The notes under the pieces: generated by a model
What the model saw: the letters and a program-made list of their open reading frames with translations, nothing else
The model's database searches: none
Told to the model about the DNA's origin: nothing
Origin: Odiellus spinosus
Lineage: Eukaryota > Arthropoda > Arachnida > Opiliones > Phalangiidae
DNA: 64,000 nt
Assembly (NCBI GenBank): GCA_963920705.1
Contig: CAWUCO010000097.1
Location: 186,001 to 250,000 of the forward strand
Direction of reading: 5' to 3'
Program-made: the position numbers and the translations under genes
In this document: piece after piece, positions 52,432-64,000 of the stretch
Layout: each line of letters begins with the position of its first letter
Numbering within the stretch: position 1 is the stretch's first letter

Positions 52432-55400
52432 ATGGAAGGTTTACTTCGAAATGAGATTGAAAAGCTGTCTGGACCTGAGAACTGGCGGAGTTGGAAACGA
52501 CAAGTCGAAGATGTTTTGACTATGCGGGATGCCTTCGAGATTGTCACCGGCGAATGGGAAGAGCCATCAGCCCCTCCGGAAGAGTCAACAGCAACTATGT
52601 GGGCGGCTTACGTGGTAAAGAAAAAGAAGTACCGGGTTGCTTTCAGTACTGCCCGTACTATAATTTGGTCATCACTTTCAAGCAAAGTCCAGAACATGAT
52701 CACAAACTGTGATACATCCCAAGAGATGTGGGAGAAATTACTTGAAATCTTTGAGCAGAAGTCGTCGAATCGCCTCAGGAAACTTCTCGCGCAGTTGATG
52801 AGAGCATCGAAATCTTCAGACGTCGACATGGCCACGCACCTGGCTCAGCTTCGTACATTATGGGCCGATATACTTACAACAGCTAAGAAGGAGAAGGGTG
52901 TCTCTTTCGATGAATGTATCTTAATAGCAAGTATTTTTGAGTCATTACCACAAGATGAATTTCGAGAGTTCGGTATGCTGTGGGACACCCTTCCGGAAGA
53001 GAAGCAGACGGTTGCGGAACTTGAGCGTCTCCTTATTGGTCGAGCCACGCGTGATGGGAACGTCTTCGAAGCATCAGCCGGGCTTGTGGCTCGAAAGGGC
53101 GGCAGCTTTAGATCAAGTAACCCGGGCAGGCAATCTTCAAGTAGTACGAGCAAGGTGCCTGATCATAATGAAGAACCATTCAAGAAACAGCATAATCGAA
53201 GACGAAAACCAAGATGTTACAACTGTAACGCCACTGGACATCTTTCTAGAGATTGTAAGCTGTCGAAGAATGGATCTGGAGGGGAAAATACTAAAGAACA
53301 TCGTGACTCGAAAGGCAACGGCGGTGGCTTATTCGCAGCAAATGGCTTGGTTGTTCGAACAACAGCGGAAACTGAGTGGTATTTTGATACAGGAGCTACA
53401 CAGCATATCACAAATGATGTCACAAGTTTTATCAGTTTCCGGAAATTTGATAACCCAATGTCTCTACAGATTGGAAACAAGGCCCAGATGTTAGCAGACG
53501 GTGAAGGTGAAATTGCAGTTCTATATAATATCGGAGCTGCACTCCATCGAGAAGTCATTCATAATGTCTGGCACATAAAAGGATTCGCCTGCAACGTATT
53601 TTCAGTAAGAGCTTCAATGAGGAGAAATCAGAATCTGGAATTCGTCGCCACGGCAAAGTCTTGCGGGCTGTACGAAAATGTCAAAGGAAAGAAGAACCTT
53701 CGTCTTCCGGGAAAAGTAGAGGCCTTACTTCGTCTTGACATAACAGTAGAACAACCATCAAATACAGCTCAACTCGCCACCGATCCGATAAACGATAAAA
53801 AGGCAGACCTTCAAGTATGGCATGAGCGCCTTGGCCATCAAGACAAGCGCCACGTCACAGCAATTCTTAAAAGGATTGGCTACGAAGTCATCGAACAGAA
53901 AACTGACAAGCTCTGTGAAGGTTGCATCTACGGAAAAATGACTCGGCACTGTTTTGGCACGCGACTTGAGAAGGCAACAAAACCAGGAGAACGAATTCAT
54001 TCTGATCTCTGGGGACCATCTCCTACGCCGTCTATGAAGGGCAAACTGTACTATCTCCTTTTCAAGGATGAATTTTCCGGCATACGTACAGCATATTTTC
54101 TGTCCAAGAAATCCGAAGTCGTTGATCGTTTTAAGGACTTTCTCGCTATGTGCAGGAATTACGAGCACAATGTAAGAGAACTAATTACAGATAACGGGAC
54201 TGAGTACATCAATGAAGAGTTCAGACGTGTGACAGCACAAGAAGTAGGCCTAAAACACCGGACCTCAATGCCGTATACGCCGGAGCAAAACGGTGTTGCT
54301 GAGAGAGAAAACCGAACTATCATGGAGTCAGTACGAGCTATGCTGCATTCGAAACCTAACTTACCACCCAAACTTTGGGCCGAAGCGGTAAACACGACGG
54401 TGTACATTTTTAATCGTACGGCACCGACACGCATATCCGAGAAGACACCATACGAGCTATGGACAGGAAAGGCAAACCCATCAATCAAGCATCTTCGAGT
54501 ATTTGGGACAGAATGCTATGTTCATATTCCGAAAGAGAAACGAAGAAAACTTTCAAAGAAGGCATATAAGGGTTTTTTGGTTGGTTATGAAGATAACGCT
54601 GACGGATATAGAATATACGTTCCAGAGATCAATAATGTTATACGTTCTCGAAACGTCAAGTTCAATGCAGAGAAAAGCGTAATGGAATCATTGGCTTTAA
54701 TTCCAGACGATGTCGGTAGCCAGGGCGAGCAGGTCCCTACTAATGATGGCAATAATCTCGAAGACTCTACAGACGATGAAATCTCAGAAGAATCCGGTAA
54801 CGAGACCGGAGAAGTGGTCAGCCCAGAAAAACCTGCCCTGATACAACCAATAGTAGTAGCTGAAGGTCGTAATCTACGGGACCGTTCCAAGATGAAATCA
54901 TATTCTTGTAATATCTGTCCGCCGGCAAATAAAGCTCTCCTGGTCTGCGACGCCTTACCAAAGACAGCGAGAGAAGCTCGTTCGTCATTTGACCAAGAAG
55001 AGTGGACGAAAGCAATGGAGGATGAATTATTGGCCATGGAAAAGCATAACGTTTATGTGATGGTCGATCCTCCTCCTGGACGCAAAATCGTTGGAAACCG
55101 TTGGATTTTTCGTACCAAGAATGACATAGATGGGACAGTTGTCAAATATAAAGCACGACTTGTGGCAAAAGGCTACACGCAAAGAGAAGGTATCGATTAC
55201 GAAGAAACTTTTGCTCCAGTCGCTCGATTTGAGACCGTTCGGATTTTTCTGAGTATCGTTGCTCAGAAACAACTTTCTTTGAAACAGTTTGACGTAAAAA
55301 CTGCGTTTCTTCACGGAAGTCTAACAGAGGACATTTATTTGCGGCAACCTGAGGGTTTTGACGATGGTAGCGGTCGCGTATGGAAACTACGAAAGAGTCT

Positions 55401-56514
55401 TTATGGACTGAAGCAATCACCACGTTGTTGGAACGAAAGGATAAACACAGTTCTACTGGATCACGGTTTTAAACCAGCAGATGGAGATCGCTGCTTATAC
55501 GTTTTTTCCGACAAAGATACATTTCTAATAATCATACTCTACGTGGATGATGGTCTGATCGCTGGAACCACTGATATATCTATGCAAGACTTCTTTCAGA
55601 AATTTAGCGAAGAATTTGAGATCACTACGGGTTTTGCTTCAATGTACCTTGGCCTAAAAATTGACTTTACAATTGACGGCTCAATCTTCCTTAATCAGAG
55701 CGCCTATATCAAAAGCGTTCTAGAACGATTCAATATGCTCGACAGCAAACCCGTCAAGACTCCTGCAACTAAACCTGATCTGAGTATCGAAGGACAGTCG
55801 CTTTTCGAACATGAAACCGTATACGCCTCAGCAATTGGGAGCCTTCGCTACGCAGCCTTGGGAACACGTCCCGATATAGAATTTGCTGTCAACCGCGTAT
55901 CTCAAGCTATGTCAAAACCAACTGTTGCGGATTGGAACGCAGTGAAACGAATTCTCCGGTATCTGAAAGGAACTACAACTCATGGACTGTTATTTAAAGC
56001 TACTGATACGTCATCTATAGTACCATACTGTGACGCAGATTACGGAGGATGTGAAAAAACGAGGCGTTCAACCTCGGGTATTGTTTGCCTGATGGGTTCT
56101 ACACCTGTCACATGGGCAAGTCGGAAACAACAACCCGTCGCTCTCTCGACAACAGAAGCCGAGCTGGTTGCTGCTACAGAAGCTGCTAAGGACGTAGTCT
56201 GGATCGAAGGAATAAAAGAAACCCTCGGTATCACCAGCATGAACAAGATTCCAACTCTCCGTATTGACAATGCCGGAGCTATCAAATTGATTCGCAATCC
56301 TGAGTTTCATCGAAGGACGAAACATATAAGTATTCGGCAATACTATATCCGGGAGCTGGTTCAAGAAGGGAAGATTGCTATCACCTACGTACCAACCGAA
56401 GATCAGTTGGCCGATATTCTCACAAAACCTTTGGGCAACATAGTCTTTCTTCGTTTACGTCAGAAATTGAATATTCTACCAATAGAAGAAGTCGTCATCA
56501 AGGGCGAGTGTTGA
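52432..56514 (+). CDS. Copia-type Gag-Pol polyprotein, intact (1,360 aa)
   Basis: A single frame encodes all proteins needed for retrotransposition. Gag capsid-like region: residues about 10-200. It is followed by a basic Ser/Arg-rich linker and a CX2CX4HX4C zinc knuckle (C262-C275). The aspartic protease has DTGA with D319. The integrase has an HHCC finger (H469/H474, C495, C498; exact histidines uncertain), then catalytic D525 (HSDLWG), D587 (TDNG) and E624 (NGVAER). The reverse transcriptase spans about 858-1,100, with D954 in [10 protein letters not shown] and YVDD at 1,037-1,040. RNase H has D1201, E1242, D1279 and D1328. All catalytic motifs are present, with no stop or frameshift. The length is close to that of Drosophila copia. 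The start is the first ATG after the leader that stays open; its context is weak at -3 but has G at +4. The last two codons lie in the 3' LTR. How Gag is made in excess is not visible; splicing is used in Drosophila copia. Confidence 0.97.
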   Translation: MEGLLRNEIEKLSGPENWRSWKRQVEDVLTMRDAFEIVTGEWEEPSAPPEESTATMWAAYVVKKKKYRVAFSTARTIIWSSLSSKVQNMITNCDTSQEMWEKLLEIFEQKSSNRLRKLLAQLMRASKSSDVDMATHLAQLRTLWADILTTAKKEKGVSFDECILIASIFESLPQDEFREFGMLWDTLPEEKQTVAELERLLIGRATRDGNVFEASAGLVARKGGSFRSSNPGRQSSSSTSKVPDHNEEPFKKQHNRRRKPRCYNCNATGHLSRDCKLSKNGSGGENTKEHRDSKGNGGGLFAANGLVVRTTAETEWYFDTGATQHITNDVTSFISFRKFDNPMSLQIGNKAQMLADGEGEIAVLYNIGAALHREVIHNVWHIKGFACNVFSVRASMRRNQNLEFVATAKSCGLYENVKGKKNLRLPGKVEALLRLDITVEQPSNTAQLATDPINDKKADLQVWHERLGHQDKRHVTAILKRIGYEVIEQKTDKLCEGCIYGKMTRHCFGTRLEKATKPGERIHSDLWGPSPTPSMKGKLYYLLFKDEFSGIRTAYFLSKKSEVVDRFKDFLAMCRNYEHNVRELITDNGTEYINEEFRRVTAQEVGLKHRTSMPYTPEQNGVAERENRTIMESVRAMLHSKPNLPPKLWAEAVNTTVYIFNRTAPTRISEKTPYELWTGKANPSIKHLRVFGTECYVHIPKEKRRKLSKKAYKGFLVGYEDNADGYRIYVPEINNVIRSRNVKFNAEKSVMESLALIPDDVGSQGEQVPTNDGNNLEDSTDDEISEESGNETGEVVSPEKPALIQPIVVAEGRNLRDRSKMKSYSCNICPPANKALLVCDALPKTAREARSSFDQEEWTKAMEDELLAMEKHNVYVMVDPPPGRKIVGNRWIFRTKNDIDGTVVKYKARLVAKGYTQREGIDYEETFAPVARFETVRIFLSIVAQKQLSLKQFDVKTAFLHGSLTEDIYLRQPEGFDDGSGRVWKLRKSLYGLKQSPRCWNERINTVLLDHGFKPADGDRCLYVFSDKDTFLIIILYVDDGLIAGTTDISMQDFFQKFSEEFEITTGFASMYLGLKIDFTIDGSIFLNQSAYIKSVLERFNMLDSKPVKTPATKPDLSIEGQSLFEHETVYASAIGSLRYAALGTRPDIEFAVNRVSQAMSKPTVADWNAVKRILRYLKGTTTHGLLFKATDTSSIVPYCDADYGGCEKTRRSTSGIVCLMGSTPVTWASRKQQPVALSTTEAELVAATEAAKDVVWIEGIKETLGITSMNKIPTLRIDNAGAIKLIRNPEFHRRTKHISIRQYYIRELVQEGKIAITYVPTEDQLADILTKPLGNIVFLRLRQKLNILPIEEVVIKGEC
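56500..56508 (+). other. Probable polypurine tract (AAGGGCGAG)
   Basis: Short purine-rich run directly before the 3' LTR, where plus-strand synthesis should start. It is interrupted by one C and doubles as coding sequence for the end of gag-pol, so the call rests mostly on position. Confidence 0.5.
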
Positions 56515-56610
56515 AGTTCGAGTGATAACGAGATCTATTTATAATTGACCTTCGTACTTTGTTTTATTTTGGACTGTATATTAATAGATAACGTATTTTT
56601 TATTGCTGCT

Positions 56611-56618
56611 TATATATA
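56611..56618 (+). promoter_or_regulatory. TATA-like box in 3' LTR
   Basis: TATATATA about 100 bp into the LTR and 80 bp ahead of the AATAAA, a plausible U3 promoter position. Being in the 3' LTR it would drive transcription out into the right satellite rather than the element. Confidence 0.6.
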
Positions 56619-56690
56619 CCTTGTTCATTGATGTTTTATTTCACTCTGTAGTTCGATATGTAATCGTTATGTTGTTTGATTAATTTCGTT

Positions 56691-56696
56691 AATAAA
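56691..56696 (+). terminator. Polyadenylation signal AATAAA in 3' LTR
   Basis: Canonical hexamer downstream of the TATA-like box, placing R between roughly 56,640 and 56,715 and U5 after it. A second AATAAA lies near the LTR end (about 56,751). Confidence 0.6.
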
Positions 56697-56765
56697 CAAA
56701 TATCTTGTTAACCAGTTTTTCTTATTCCTTTTTGATATCTCGATGGCTTAAATAAAACCTCAACA

Positions 56766-56833
56766 CCAATTCAAGAAACCATACAATATCAAAATAGTCA
56801 AATTTCAGATTTTAAAAATTCGCTTTTTGATAT
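56766..56833 (+). repeat. 68-bp satellite duplication, right copy
   Basis: Identical to 52,234-52,301. It starts exactly at the LTR terminus, so this side looks like a normal integrase junction, whereas the left side does not. Confidence 0.92.
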
Positions 56834-59024
56834 TAGATGTTTTTTGAATTGGCTATATTTTCCATGTTTTTCAACGGATTTTCCAAAACTCTTGTTTTTT
56901 AGATAGACCAATAATTTCTCTTTCGAGTGGTTTTAATTTTGTCTAAATCGCTTAAAAATCAAAAGTTTTGTGTCCATTTGAATCCAATAATCTTGGATTT
57001 TTAAGCGTTTTTGCTTAATTTTAACCAATTTTATATTTGTCACGTTTTCGCAATTTAGACAAAACCAAAGTCATTCGAAAGAGCAATTAATGGACAGTCT
57101 AAATAATAAGAGTTTTCAAAAATCCGTTGAAAAACAAGAAAAATATGGCCAATTCAAGAAATCATACAATATCAAAATAGTCAAATTTCAGATTTTAAAA
57201 ATTCGCTTTTTGATATTAGATGTTTTTTGAATTGGCCATATTTTCCACGTTTTTCAACGGATTTTCCAAAACTCTTGTTTTTTAGATAGACCAATATTTG
57301 CTCTTTCGAGTGGTCTTAATTTTGTCTAAATCGCTTAAAAATCAAAAGTTTTGTGTCCATTTGAATTCCAATAATCTTGGATTTTTAAGTACTTTTGCTT
57401 AATTTTAACCAATTTTATATTTGTCACAATTTTTCAATTTAGACAAAACCAAAGTCATTCGAAAGAGCAATTGATGGACAGTCTAAATAATAAGAGTTTT
57501 CAAAAATCCGTTGAAAAACAAGAAAAATATGGCCAATTCAAGAAATCATACAATATCAAAATAGTCAAATTTCAGATTTTAAAAATTCGCTTTTTGATAT
57601 TAGATGTTTTTTGAATTGGCCATATTTTCCATGTTTTTCAACGGATTTTCCAAAACTCTTGTTTTTTACATAGACCAATATTTGCTCTTTCGAGTGGTCT
57701 TAATTTTGTCTAAATCGCTTAAAAATCAAAAGTTTTGTGTCCATTTGAATAAAATAATCTTGGATTTTTAAGCGTTTTTGCTTAATTTTAACCAATTTTA
57801 CATTTGTCACGTTTTGGCAATTTAGACAAAACCAAAGTCATTCGAAAGAGCAATTAATAGACAATCTTAATAATAAGAGTTTTCAAAAATCCGTTGAAAA
57901 ACAAGAAAAATATGGCCAATTCAAGAAATCATACAATATCAAAATAGTCAAATTTCAGATTTTAAAAATTCGCTTTTTGATATTAGATGTTTTTTGAATT
58001 GGCCATATTTTCCATGTTTTTCAACGGATTTTCCAAAACCCTTGTTTTTTAAATAGACCAATATTTGCTCTTTCGATACGTGTTGATTTTGTCTAAATAG
58101 CTTAAAAATCAAAATTTTGTGTCCATTTGAATCCAATAATATTGGATTTTTAAGCGTTTTTGCTTAATTTTAACCAATTTTATATTTGTCACGTTTTCGC
58201 AATTTAGACAAAACCAAAGTCATTCGAAAGAGCAATTAATGGACAGTCTAAATAATAAGAGTTTTCAAAAATCCGTTGAAAAACAAGAAAAATATGGCCA
58301 ATTCAAGAAATCATACAATATCATAATAGTCAAATTTCAGATTTTAAAAATTCGCTTTTTGATATTAGATGTTTTTTGAATTGGCCATATTTTCCATGTT
58401 TTTCAACGGATTTTCCAAAACTCTTGTTTTTTAGGTAGAGCAATATTTGCTCTTTCGAGTGGTCTTAATTTTGTCTAAATCGCTTAAAAATCAAAAGTTT
58501 TGTGTCCTTTTGAATCCAATAATCTTGGATTTTTAAGCGTTTTTGCTTAATTTTAACCAATTTTATATTTGTCACGTTTTCGCAATTTAGACAAAACCAA
58601 AGTCATTGGAAAGAGCAATTAATGGACAGTCTAAATAATAAGAGTTTTCAAAAATCCGTATAAAAACAAGAAAAATATGGCCAATTCAAGAAATCATACA
58701 TTATCAAAATAGTCAAATTTCAGATTTTAAAAATTCGCTTTTTGATATTAGATGTTTTTTGAATTGGCCATATTTTCCATGTTTTTCAACGGATTTTCCA
58801 AAACCCTTGTTTTTTAGATAGACCAATATTTGCTCTTTCGATACGTGTTGATTTTGTCTAAATAGCTTAAAAATCAAAAGTTTTGTGTCCATTTAAATCC
58901 AATAATCTTTGATCTTTAAGCGTTTTTGCTAAATTTTAACCCATTTTATATTTGTCACGTTTTGGCAATTTAGACAAAACCAAAGTCATTCGAAAGAGCA
59001 ATTAATGGACAGTCTAAAGAATAA
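56766..59024 (+). repeat. Satellite monomers following the retrotransposon
   Basis: About six monomers of ordinary type. Minor private changes are TTTCTCTTTCGAGTGGTTTTAATTT at 56,917, CAATTGATGG at 57,469, GAATAAAATAATC at 57,748, CATAATAGTC at 58,322 and CCGTATAAAAACAAG at 58,657. No gene or other insertion is visible. Confidence 0.85.
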
Positions 59025-62000
59025 GAGTTTTCAAAAATCCGTTGAAAAACAAGAAAAATATGGCCAATTCAAGAAATCATACATTATCAAAATAGTCAAA
59101 TTTCAGATTTTAAAAATTCGCTTTTTGATATTAGATGTTTTTTGAATTGGCCATATTTTCCATGTTTTTCAACGGATTTTCCAAAACCCTTGTTTTTTAG
59201 ATAGACCAATATTTGCTCTTTCGATACGTGTTGATTTTGTCTAAATAGCTTAAAAATCAAAAGTTTTGTGTCCATTTGAATCCAATAATCTTGGATTTTT
59301 AAGCGTTTTTGCTTAATTTTAACCAATTTTATATTTGTCACGTTTTGGCAATTTAGACAAAACCAAAGTCATTCGAAAGAGCAATTAAAGGACAGTCTAA
59401 ATAATAAGAGGTTTCAAAAATCCGTTGAAAAACAAGAAAAATATGGCCAATTCAAGAAATCATACAATATCAAAATAGTCAAATTTCAGATTTTAAAAAT
59501 TCGCTTTTTGATATTAGATGTTTTTTGAATTGGCCATATTTTCCATGTTTTTCAACGGATTTTCCAAAACTCTTGTTTTTTAGATAGACCAATATTTGCT
59601 CTTTCGAGTGGTCTTAATTTTGTCTAAATCCCTTAAAAATCAAAAGTTTTGTGTCCATTTGAATTCCAATAATCTTGGATTTTGAAGCGTTTTTGCTTAA
59701 TTTTAACCAATTTTATATTTGTCACAATTTTGCAATTTAGACAAAACCAAAGTCATTCGAAAGAGCAATTAATGGACAGTCTAAATAATAAGAGTTTTCA
59801 AAAATCCGTTGAAAAACAAGAAAAATATGGCCAATTCAAGAAACCATACTATATCAAAATAGTCAAATTTCAGATTTTAAAAATTCGCTTTTTGATATTA
59901 GATGTTTTTTGAATTGGCTATATTTTCCATGTTTTTCAACGGATTTTCCAAAACCCTTGTTTTTTAGATAGACCAATATTTGCTCTTTCGATACGTGTTG
60001 ATTTTGTCTAAATAGCTTAAAAATCAAAAGTTTTGTGTCCATTTGAATCCAATAATCTTGGATTTTTAAGCGTTTTTGCTTAATTTTAACCAATTTTATA
60101 TTTGTCACGTTTTGGCAATTTAGACAAAACCAAAGTCATTCGAAAGAGCAATTAAAGGACAGTCTAAATAATAAGAGTTTCAAAAATCCGTTGAAAAACA
60201 AGAAAAATATGGCCAATTCAAGAAATCATACAATATCAAAATAGTCAAATTTCAGATTTTAAAAATTCGCTTTTTGATATTAGATGTTTTTTGAATTGGC
60301 CATATTTTCCATGTTTTTCAACGGATTTTCCAAAACTCTTGTTTTTTAGATAGACCAATATTTGCTCTTTCGATACGTGTTGATTTTGTCTAAATAGCTT
60401 AAAAATCAAAAGTTTTGTGTCCATTTGAATCCAATAATCTTGGATTTTTAAGCGTTTTTGCTTAATTTTAACCAATTTTATATTTGTCACGTTTTGGCAA
60501 TTTAGACAAAACCAAAGTCATTCGAAAGAGCAATTAAAGGACAGTCTAAATAATAAGAGGTTTCAAAAATCCGTTGAAAAACAAGAAAAATATGGCCAAT
60601 TCAAGAAATCATACAATATCAAAATAGTCAAATTTCAGATTTTAAAAATTCGCTTTTTGATATTAGATGTTTTTTGAATTGGCCATATTTTCCATGTTTT
60701 TCAACGGATTTTCCAAAACTCTTGTTTTTTAGATAGACCAATATTTGCTCTTTCGAGTGGTCTTAATTTTGTCTAAATCGCTTAAAAATCAAAAGTTTTG
60801 TGTCCATTTGAATTCCAATAATCTTGGATTTTGAAGCGTTTTTGCTTAATTTTAAACAATTTTATATTTGTCACGTTTTCGCAATTTAGACAAAACCAAA
60901 GTCATTCGAAAGAGCAATTAATGGACAGTCTAAATAATAAGAGTTTTCAAAAATCCGTTGAAAAACAAGAAAAATATGGCCAATTCAAGAAACCATACTA
61001 TATCAAAATAGTCAAATTTCAGATTTTAAAAATTCGCTTTTTGATATTAGATGTTTTTTGAATTGGCCATATTTTCCATGTTTTTCAACGGATTTTCCAA
61101 AACTCTTGTTTTTTAGATAGACCAATAATTTCTCTTTCGAGTGGTCTTAATTTTGTCTAAATCGCTTAAAAATCAAAAGTTTTGTGTCCATTTGAATCCA
61201 ATAATCTTGGATTTTTAAGCGTTTTTGCTTAATTTTAACCAATTTTATATTTGTCACGTTTTCGCAATTTAGACAAAACCAAAGTCATTCGAAAGAGCAA
61301 TTAATGGACAGTCTAAATAATAAGAGTTTTCAAAAATCCGTTGAAAAACAAGAAAAATATGGCCAATTCAAGAAACCATACTATATCAAAATAGTCAAAT
61401 TTCAGATTTTAAAAATTCGCTTTTTGATATTAGATGTTTTTTGAATTGGCTATATTTTCCATGTTTTTCAACGGATTTTCCAAAACTCTTGTTTTTTAGA
61501 TAGACCAATATTTGCTCTTTCGAGTGGTCTTAATTTTGTCTAAATCGCTTAAAAATCAAAAGTTTTGTGTCCATTTGAATTCCAATAATCTTGGATTTTT
61601 AAGTACTTTTGCTTAATTTTAACCAATTTTATATTTGTCACAATTTTGCAATTTAGACAAAATCAAAGTCATTCGAAAGAGCAATTAATGGACAGTCTAA
61701 ATAATAAGAGTTTTCAAAAATCCGTTGAAAAACAAGAAAAATATGGCCAATTCAAGAAATCATACAATATCAAAATAGTCAAATTTCAGATTTTAAAAAT
61801 TCGCTTTTTGATATTAGATGTTTTTTGAATTGGCCATATTTTCCATGTTTTTCAACGGATATTCCAAAACTCTTGTTTTTTACATAGACCAATATTTGCT
61901 CTTTCGAGTGGTCTTAATTTTGTCTAAATCGCTTAAAAATTTAAAGTTTTGTGTCCATTTGAATTCCAATAATCTTGGATTTTTAAGTGTTTTTGCTTAA

Positions 62001-62474
62001 TTTTAACCAATTTTATATTTGTCACAATTTTGCAATTTATACAAAACCAAAGTCATTCGAAAGAGCAATTAATGGACAGTCTAAATAATAAGAGTTTTCA
62101 AAAATCCGTTGAAAAACAAGAAAAATATGGCCAATTCCAGAAATCATACAATATCAAAATAGTCAAATTTCAGATTTTAAAAATTCGCTTTTTTATGTTA
62201 GATGTTTTTTGAATTGGCCATATTTTCCAGGTTTTTCAACGGATTTTCCAAAACTCTTGTTTTTTAGATATACCAATATTTGCTCATTCGAGTGGTCTTA
62301 TTTTTGTCTAAATCGCTTAAAAATCAAATGTTTTGTGTCCATTTGAATCCAATAATGTTTGATTTTTAAGCGTTTTAGCTTCATTTCAACCCATTTTATA
62401 TTTGTCACGTTTTGGCAATTTAGACAAAACCAAAGTCATTCGAAAGAGCAATTAATGGACAGTCTTAATAATAA
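59025..62474 (+). repeat. 3,450-bp (9-monomer) segment, copy 1
   Basis: Landmarks at 59,096, 59,682, 59,863 and 60,245 recur exactly 3,450 bp later. Shared private markers are AATTAAAGGACAG, AAGAGGTTTC, the one-base deletion AAGAGTTTCAAAAATCC (60,175 and 63,625), AAATCCCTTAAAAATC and ACCATACTATATC. Confidence 0.85.
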
Positions 62475-64000
62475 GAGTTTTCAAAAATCCGTTGAAAAAC
62501 AAGAAAAATATGGCCAATTCAAGAAATCATACATTATCAAAATAGTCAAATTTCAGATTTTAAAAATTCGCTTTTTGATATTAGATGTTTTTTGAATTGG
62601 CCATATTTTCCATGTTTTTCAACGGATTTTCCAAAACCCTTGTTTTTTAGATAGACCAATATTTGCTCTTTCGATACGTGTTGATTTTGTCTAAATAGCT
62701 TAAAAATCAAAAGTTTTGTGTCCATTTGAATCCAATAATCTTGGATTTTTAAGCGTTTTTGCTTAATTTTAACCAATTTTATATTTGTCACGTTTTGGCA
62801 ATTTAGACAAAACCAAAGTCATTCGAAAGAGCAATTAAAGGACAGTCTAAATAATAAGAGGTTTCAAAAATCCGTTGAAAAACAAGAAAAATATGGCCAA
62901 TTCAAGAAATCATACAATATCAAAATAGTCAAATTTCAGATTTTAAAAATTCGCTTTTTGATATTAGATGTTTTTTGAATTGGCCATATTTTCCATGTTT
63001 TTCAACGGATTTTCCAAAACTCTTGTTTTTTAGATAGACCAATATTTGCTCTTTCGAGTGGTCTTAATTTTGTCTAAATCCCTTAAAAATCAAAAGTTTT
63101 GTGTCCATTTGAATTCCAATAATCTTGGATTTTGAAGCGTTTTTGCTTAATTTTAACCAATTTTATATTTGTCACAATTTTGCAATTTAGACAAAACCAA
63201 AGTCATTCGAAAGAGCAATTAATGGACAGTCTAAATAATAAGAGTTTTCAAAAATCCGTTGAAAAACAAGAAAAATATGGCCAATTCAAGAAACCATACT
63301 ATATCAAAATAGTCAAATTTCAGATTTTAAAAATTCGCTTTTTGATATTAGATGTTTTTTGAATTGGCTATATTTTCCATGTTTTTCAACGGATTTTCCA
63401 AAACCCTTGTTTTTTAGATAGACCAATATTTGCTCTTTCGATACGTGTTGATTTTGTCTAAATAGCTTAAAAATCAAAAGTTTTGTGTCCATTTGAATCC
63501 AATAATCTTGGATTTTTAAGCGTTTTTGCTTAATTTTAACCAATTTTATATTTGTCACGTTTTGGCAATTTAGACAAAACCAAAGTCATTCGAAAGAGCA
63601 ATTAAAGGACAGTCTAAATAATAAGAGTTTCAAAAATCCGTTGAAAAACAAGAAAAATATGGCCAATTCAAGAAATCATACAATATCAAAATAGTCAAAT
63701 TTCAGATTTTAAAAATTCGCTTTTTGATATTAGATGTTTTTTGAATTGGCCATATTTTCCATGTTTTTCAACGGATTTTCCAAAACTCTTGTTTTTTAGA
63801 TAGACCAATATTTGCTCTTTCGATACGTGTTGATTTTGTCTAAATAGCTTAAAAATCAAAAGTTTTGTGTCCATTTGAATCCAATAATCTTGGATTTTTA
63901 AGCGTTTTTGCTTAATTTTAACCAATTTTATATTTGTCACGTTTTGGCAATTTAGACAAAACCAAAGTCATTCGAAAGAGCAATTAAAGGACAGTCTAAA
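62475..64000 (+). repeat. 3,450-bp segment, copy 2 (cut by window end)
   Basis: Continues the markers of the preceding copy in the same order to the end of the window. Immediately before it the monomer is of the TTTAGCTTCATTTCAACCC type, unlike the monomer before copy 1, which fixes the start near 62,475. Confidence 0.83.

Larger units (their letters stand above)
52302..56765 (+). mobile_element. Ty1/copia LTR retrotransposon lacking most of its 5' LTR
   Basis: Single insertion in the satellite. Order: 3' end of the 5' LTR (to 52,328), initiator-tRNA primer-binding site, leader, one gag-pol frame in the order protease-integrase-reverse transcriptase-RNase H (diagnostic of Ty1/copia rather than gypsy), and a complete 257-bp 3' LTR bounded by TGTTGA...TCAACA. 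The core between the LTRs is 4,180 bp; with two full LTRs the element would measure about 4.7 kb. The left end is truncated within the 5' LTR, and the usual short target duplication is absent. Instead, 68 bp of satellite is duplicated. The intact reading frame indicates a young copy. Without U3 it should lack its own promoter. Confidence 0.96.
56509..56765 (+). repeat. Complete 3' LTR (257 bp)
   Basis: Starts TGTTGA and ends TCAACA, a 6-bp terminal inverted repeat of the copia type. The start is fixed by the TG next to the purine tract, the end by the CA followed at once by satellite. The final 38 bp match the 5' remnant exactly. It contains a TATA-like box and AATAAA. The stop codon of gag-pol lies in its first six bases. 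Confidence 0.92.
56766..64000 (+). repeat. Satellite array, right part (~19 copies)
   Basis: The same ~383-bp monomer resumes immediately after the terminal CA of the retrotransposon's 3' LTR, in the same orientation as on the left. It starts inside the left palindrome arm at CCAATTCAAG. It carries markers that are rare or absent on the left, such as ACCATACTATATC, AATTAAAGGACAG, GATTTTGAAGCG, and TAATTTCTC in place of TATTTGCTC. It runs off the end of the window. No other gene or insertion is visible in it. Confidence 0.98.

Noticed and set aside
52491-56364. Other frames inside the retrotransposon, up to 185 codons, on both strands
   Set aside because: They are shadows of the gag-pol frame and show no recognisable domain.
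56766-56770. CCAAT as a standard 5-bp target-site duplication
   Set aside because: CCAAT follows the 3' LTR but does not precede the 5' LTR remnant; the left copy lies 68 bp away within continuous satellite.

Overview
The window is almost entirely one satellite-DNA array from a eukaryote. A monomer of about 383 bp (382-384 bp) repeats head to tail from base 1 to about 52,301. The array is interrupted by one Ty1/copia-type LTR retrotransposon (about 52,302-56,765) and then resumes in the same orientation to base 64,000. Both window edges lie inside the array, so it is longer than 64 kb. About 155 monomers are present. A hand count of one monomer gives roughly 27% G+C; the retrotransposon is visibly richer in G+C. 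There is no ordinary host gene, no RNA gene and no CRISPR array. Kilobases of tandem satellite plus a copia element whose primer-binding site matches the 5' half of initiator tRNA-Met point to an animal, perhaps an insect. The species cannot be named from this sequence. Centromeric or other constitutive heterochromatin is the natural setting, but this is inference.

The main structural discovery is that each monomer is an imperfect palindrome. In the reference copy at 22,671-23,053 two 112-bp arms align without gaps in inverted orientation at 91 of 112 positions, around a 61-bp centre that itself continues the dyad. The remaining 98 bp hold a second, smaller dyad. Because the arms are reverse complements, both strands carry nearly the same short open frame, which yields many 60-83 codon pseudo-genes on both strands. 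I regard none of them as genes.

The array is organised on several nested scales. There are alternating monomer types giving 764-766 bp dimers. There are local tandem duplications of 1,530, 2,297, 3,062 and 3,450 bp. There is a 6,889-bp (18-monomer) unit present as two almost identical adjacent copies (about 18,572-25,460 and 25,461-32,349). Finally, about 40.6-51.9 kb is a shorter, rearranged relative of about 17.3-37.8 kb. This is the pattern expected from repeated unequal exchange and gene conversion, although assembly error in such sequence must be considered.

The copia element has one intact 1,360-codon gag-pol frame containing gag, zinc knuckle, protease, integrase, reverse transcriptase and RNase H. 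Its 3' LTR is complete (257 bp), but only the last 27-38 bp of its 5' LTR remain. The left junction lies in 11 bp shared by satellite and LTR, and 68 bp of satellite are duplicated on the two sides. The element therefore has intact coding capacity but has lost its own promoter.
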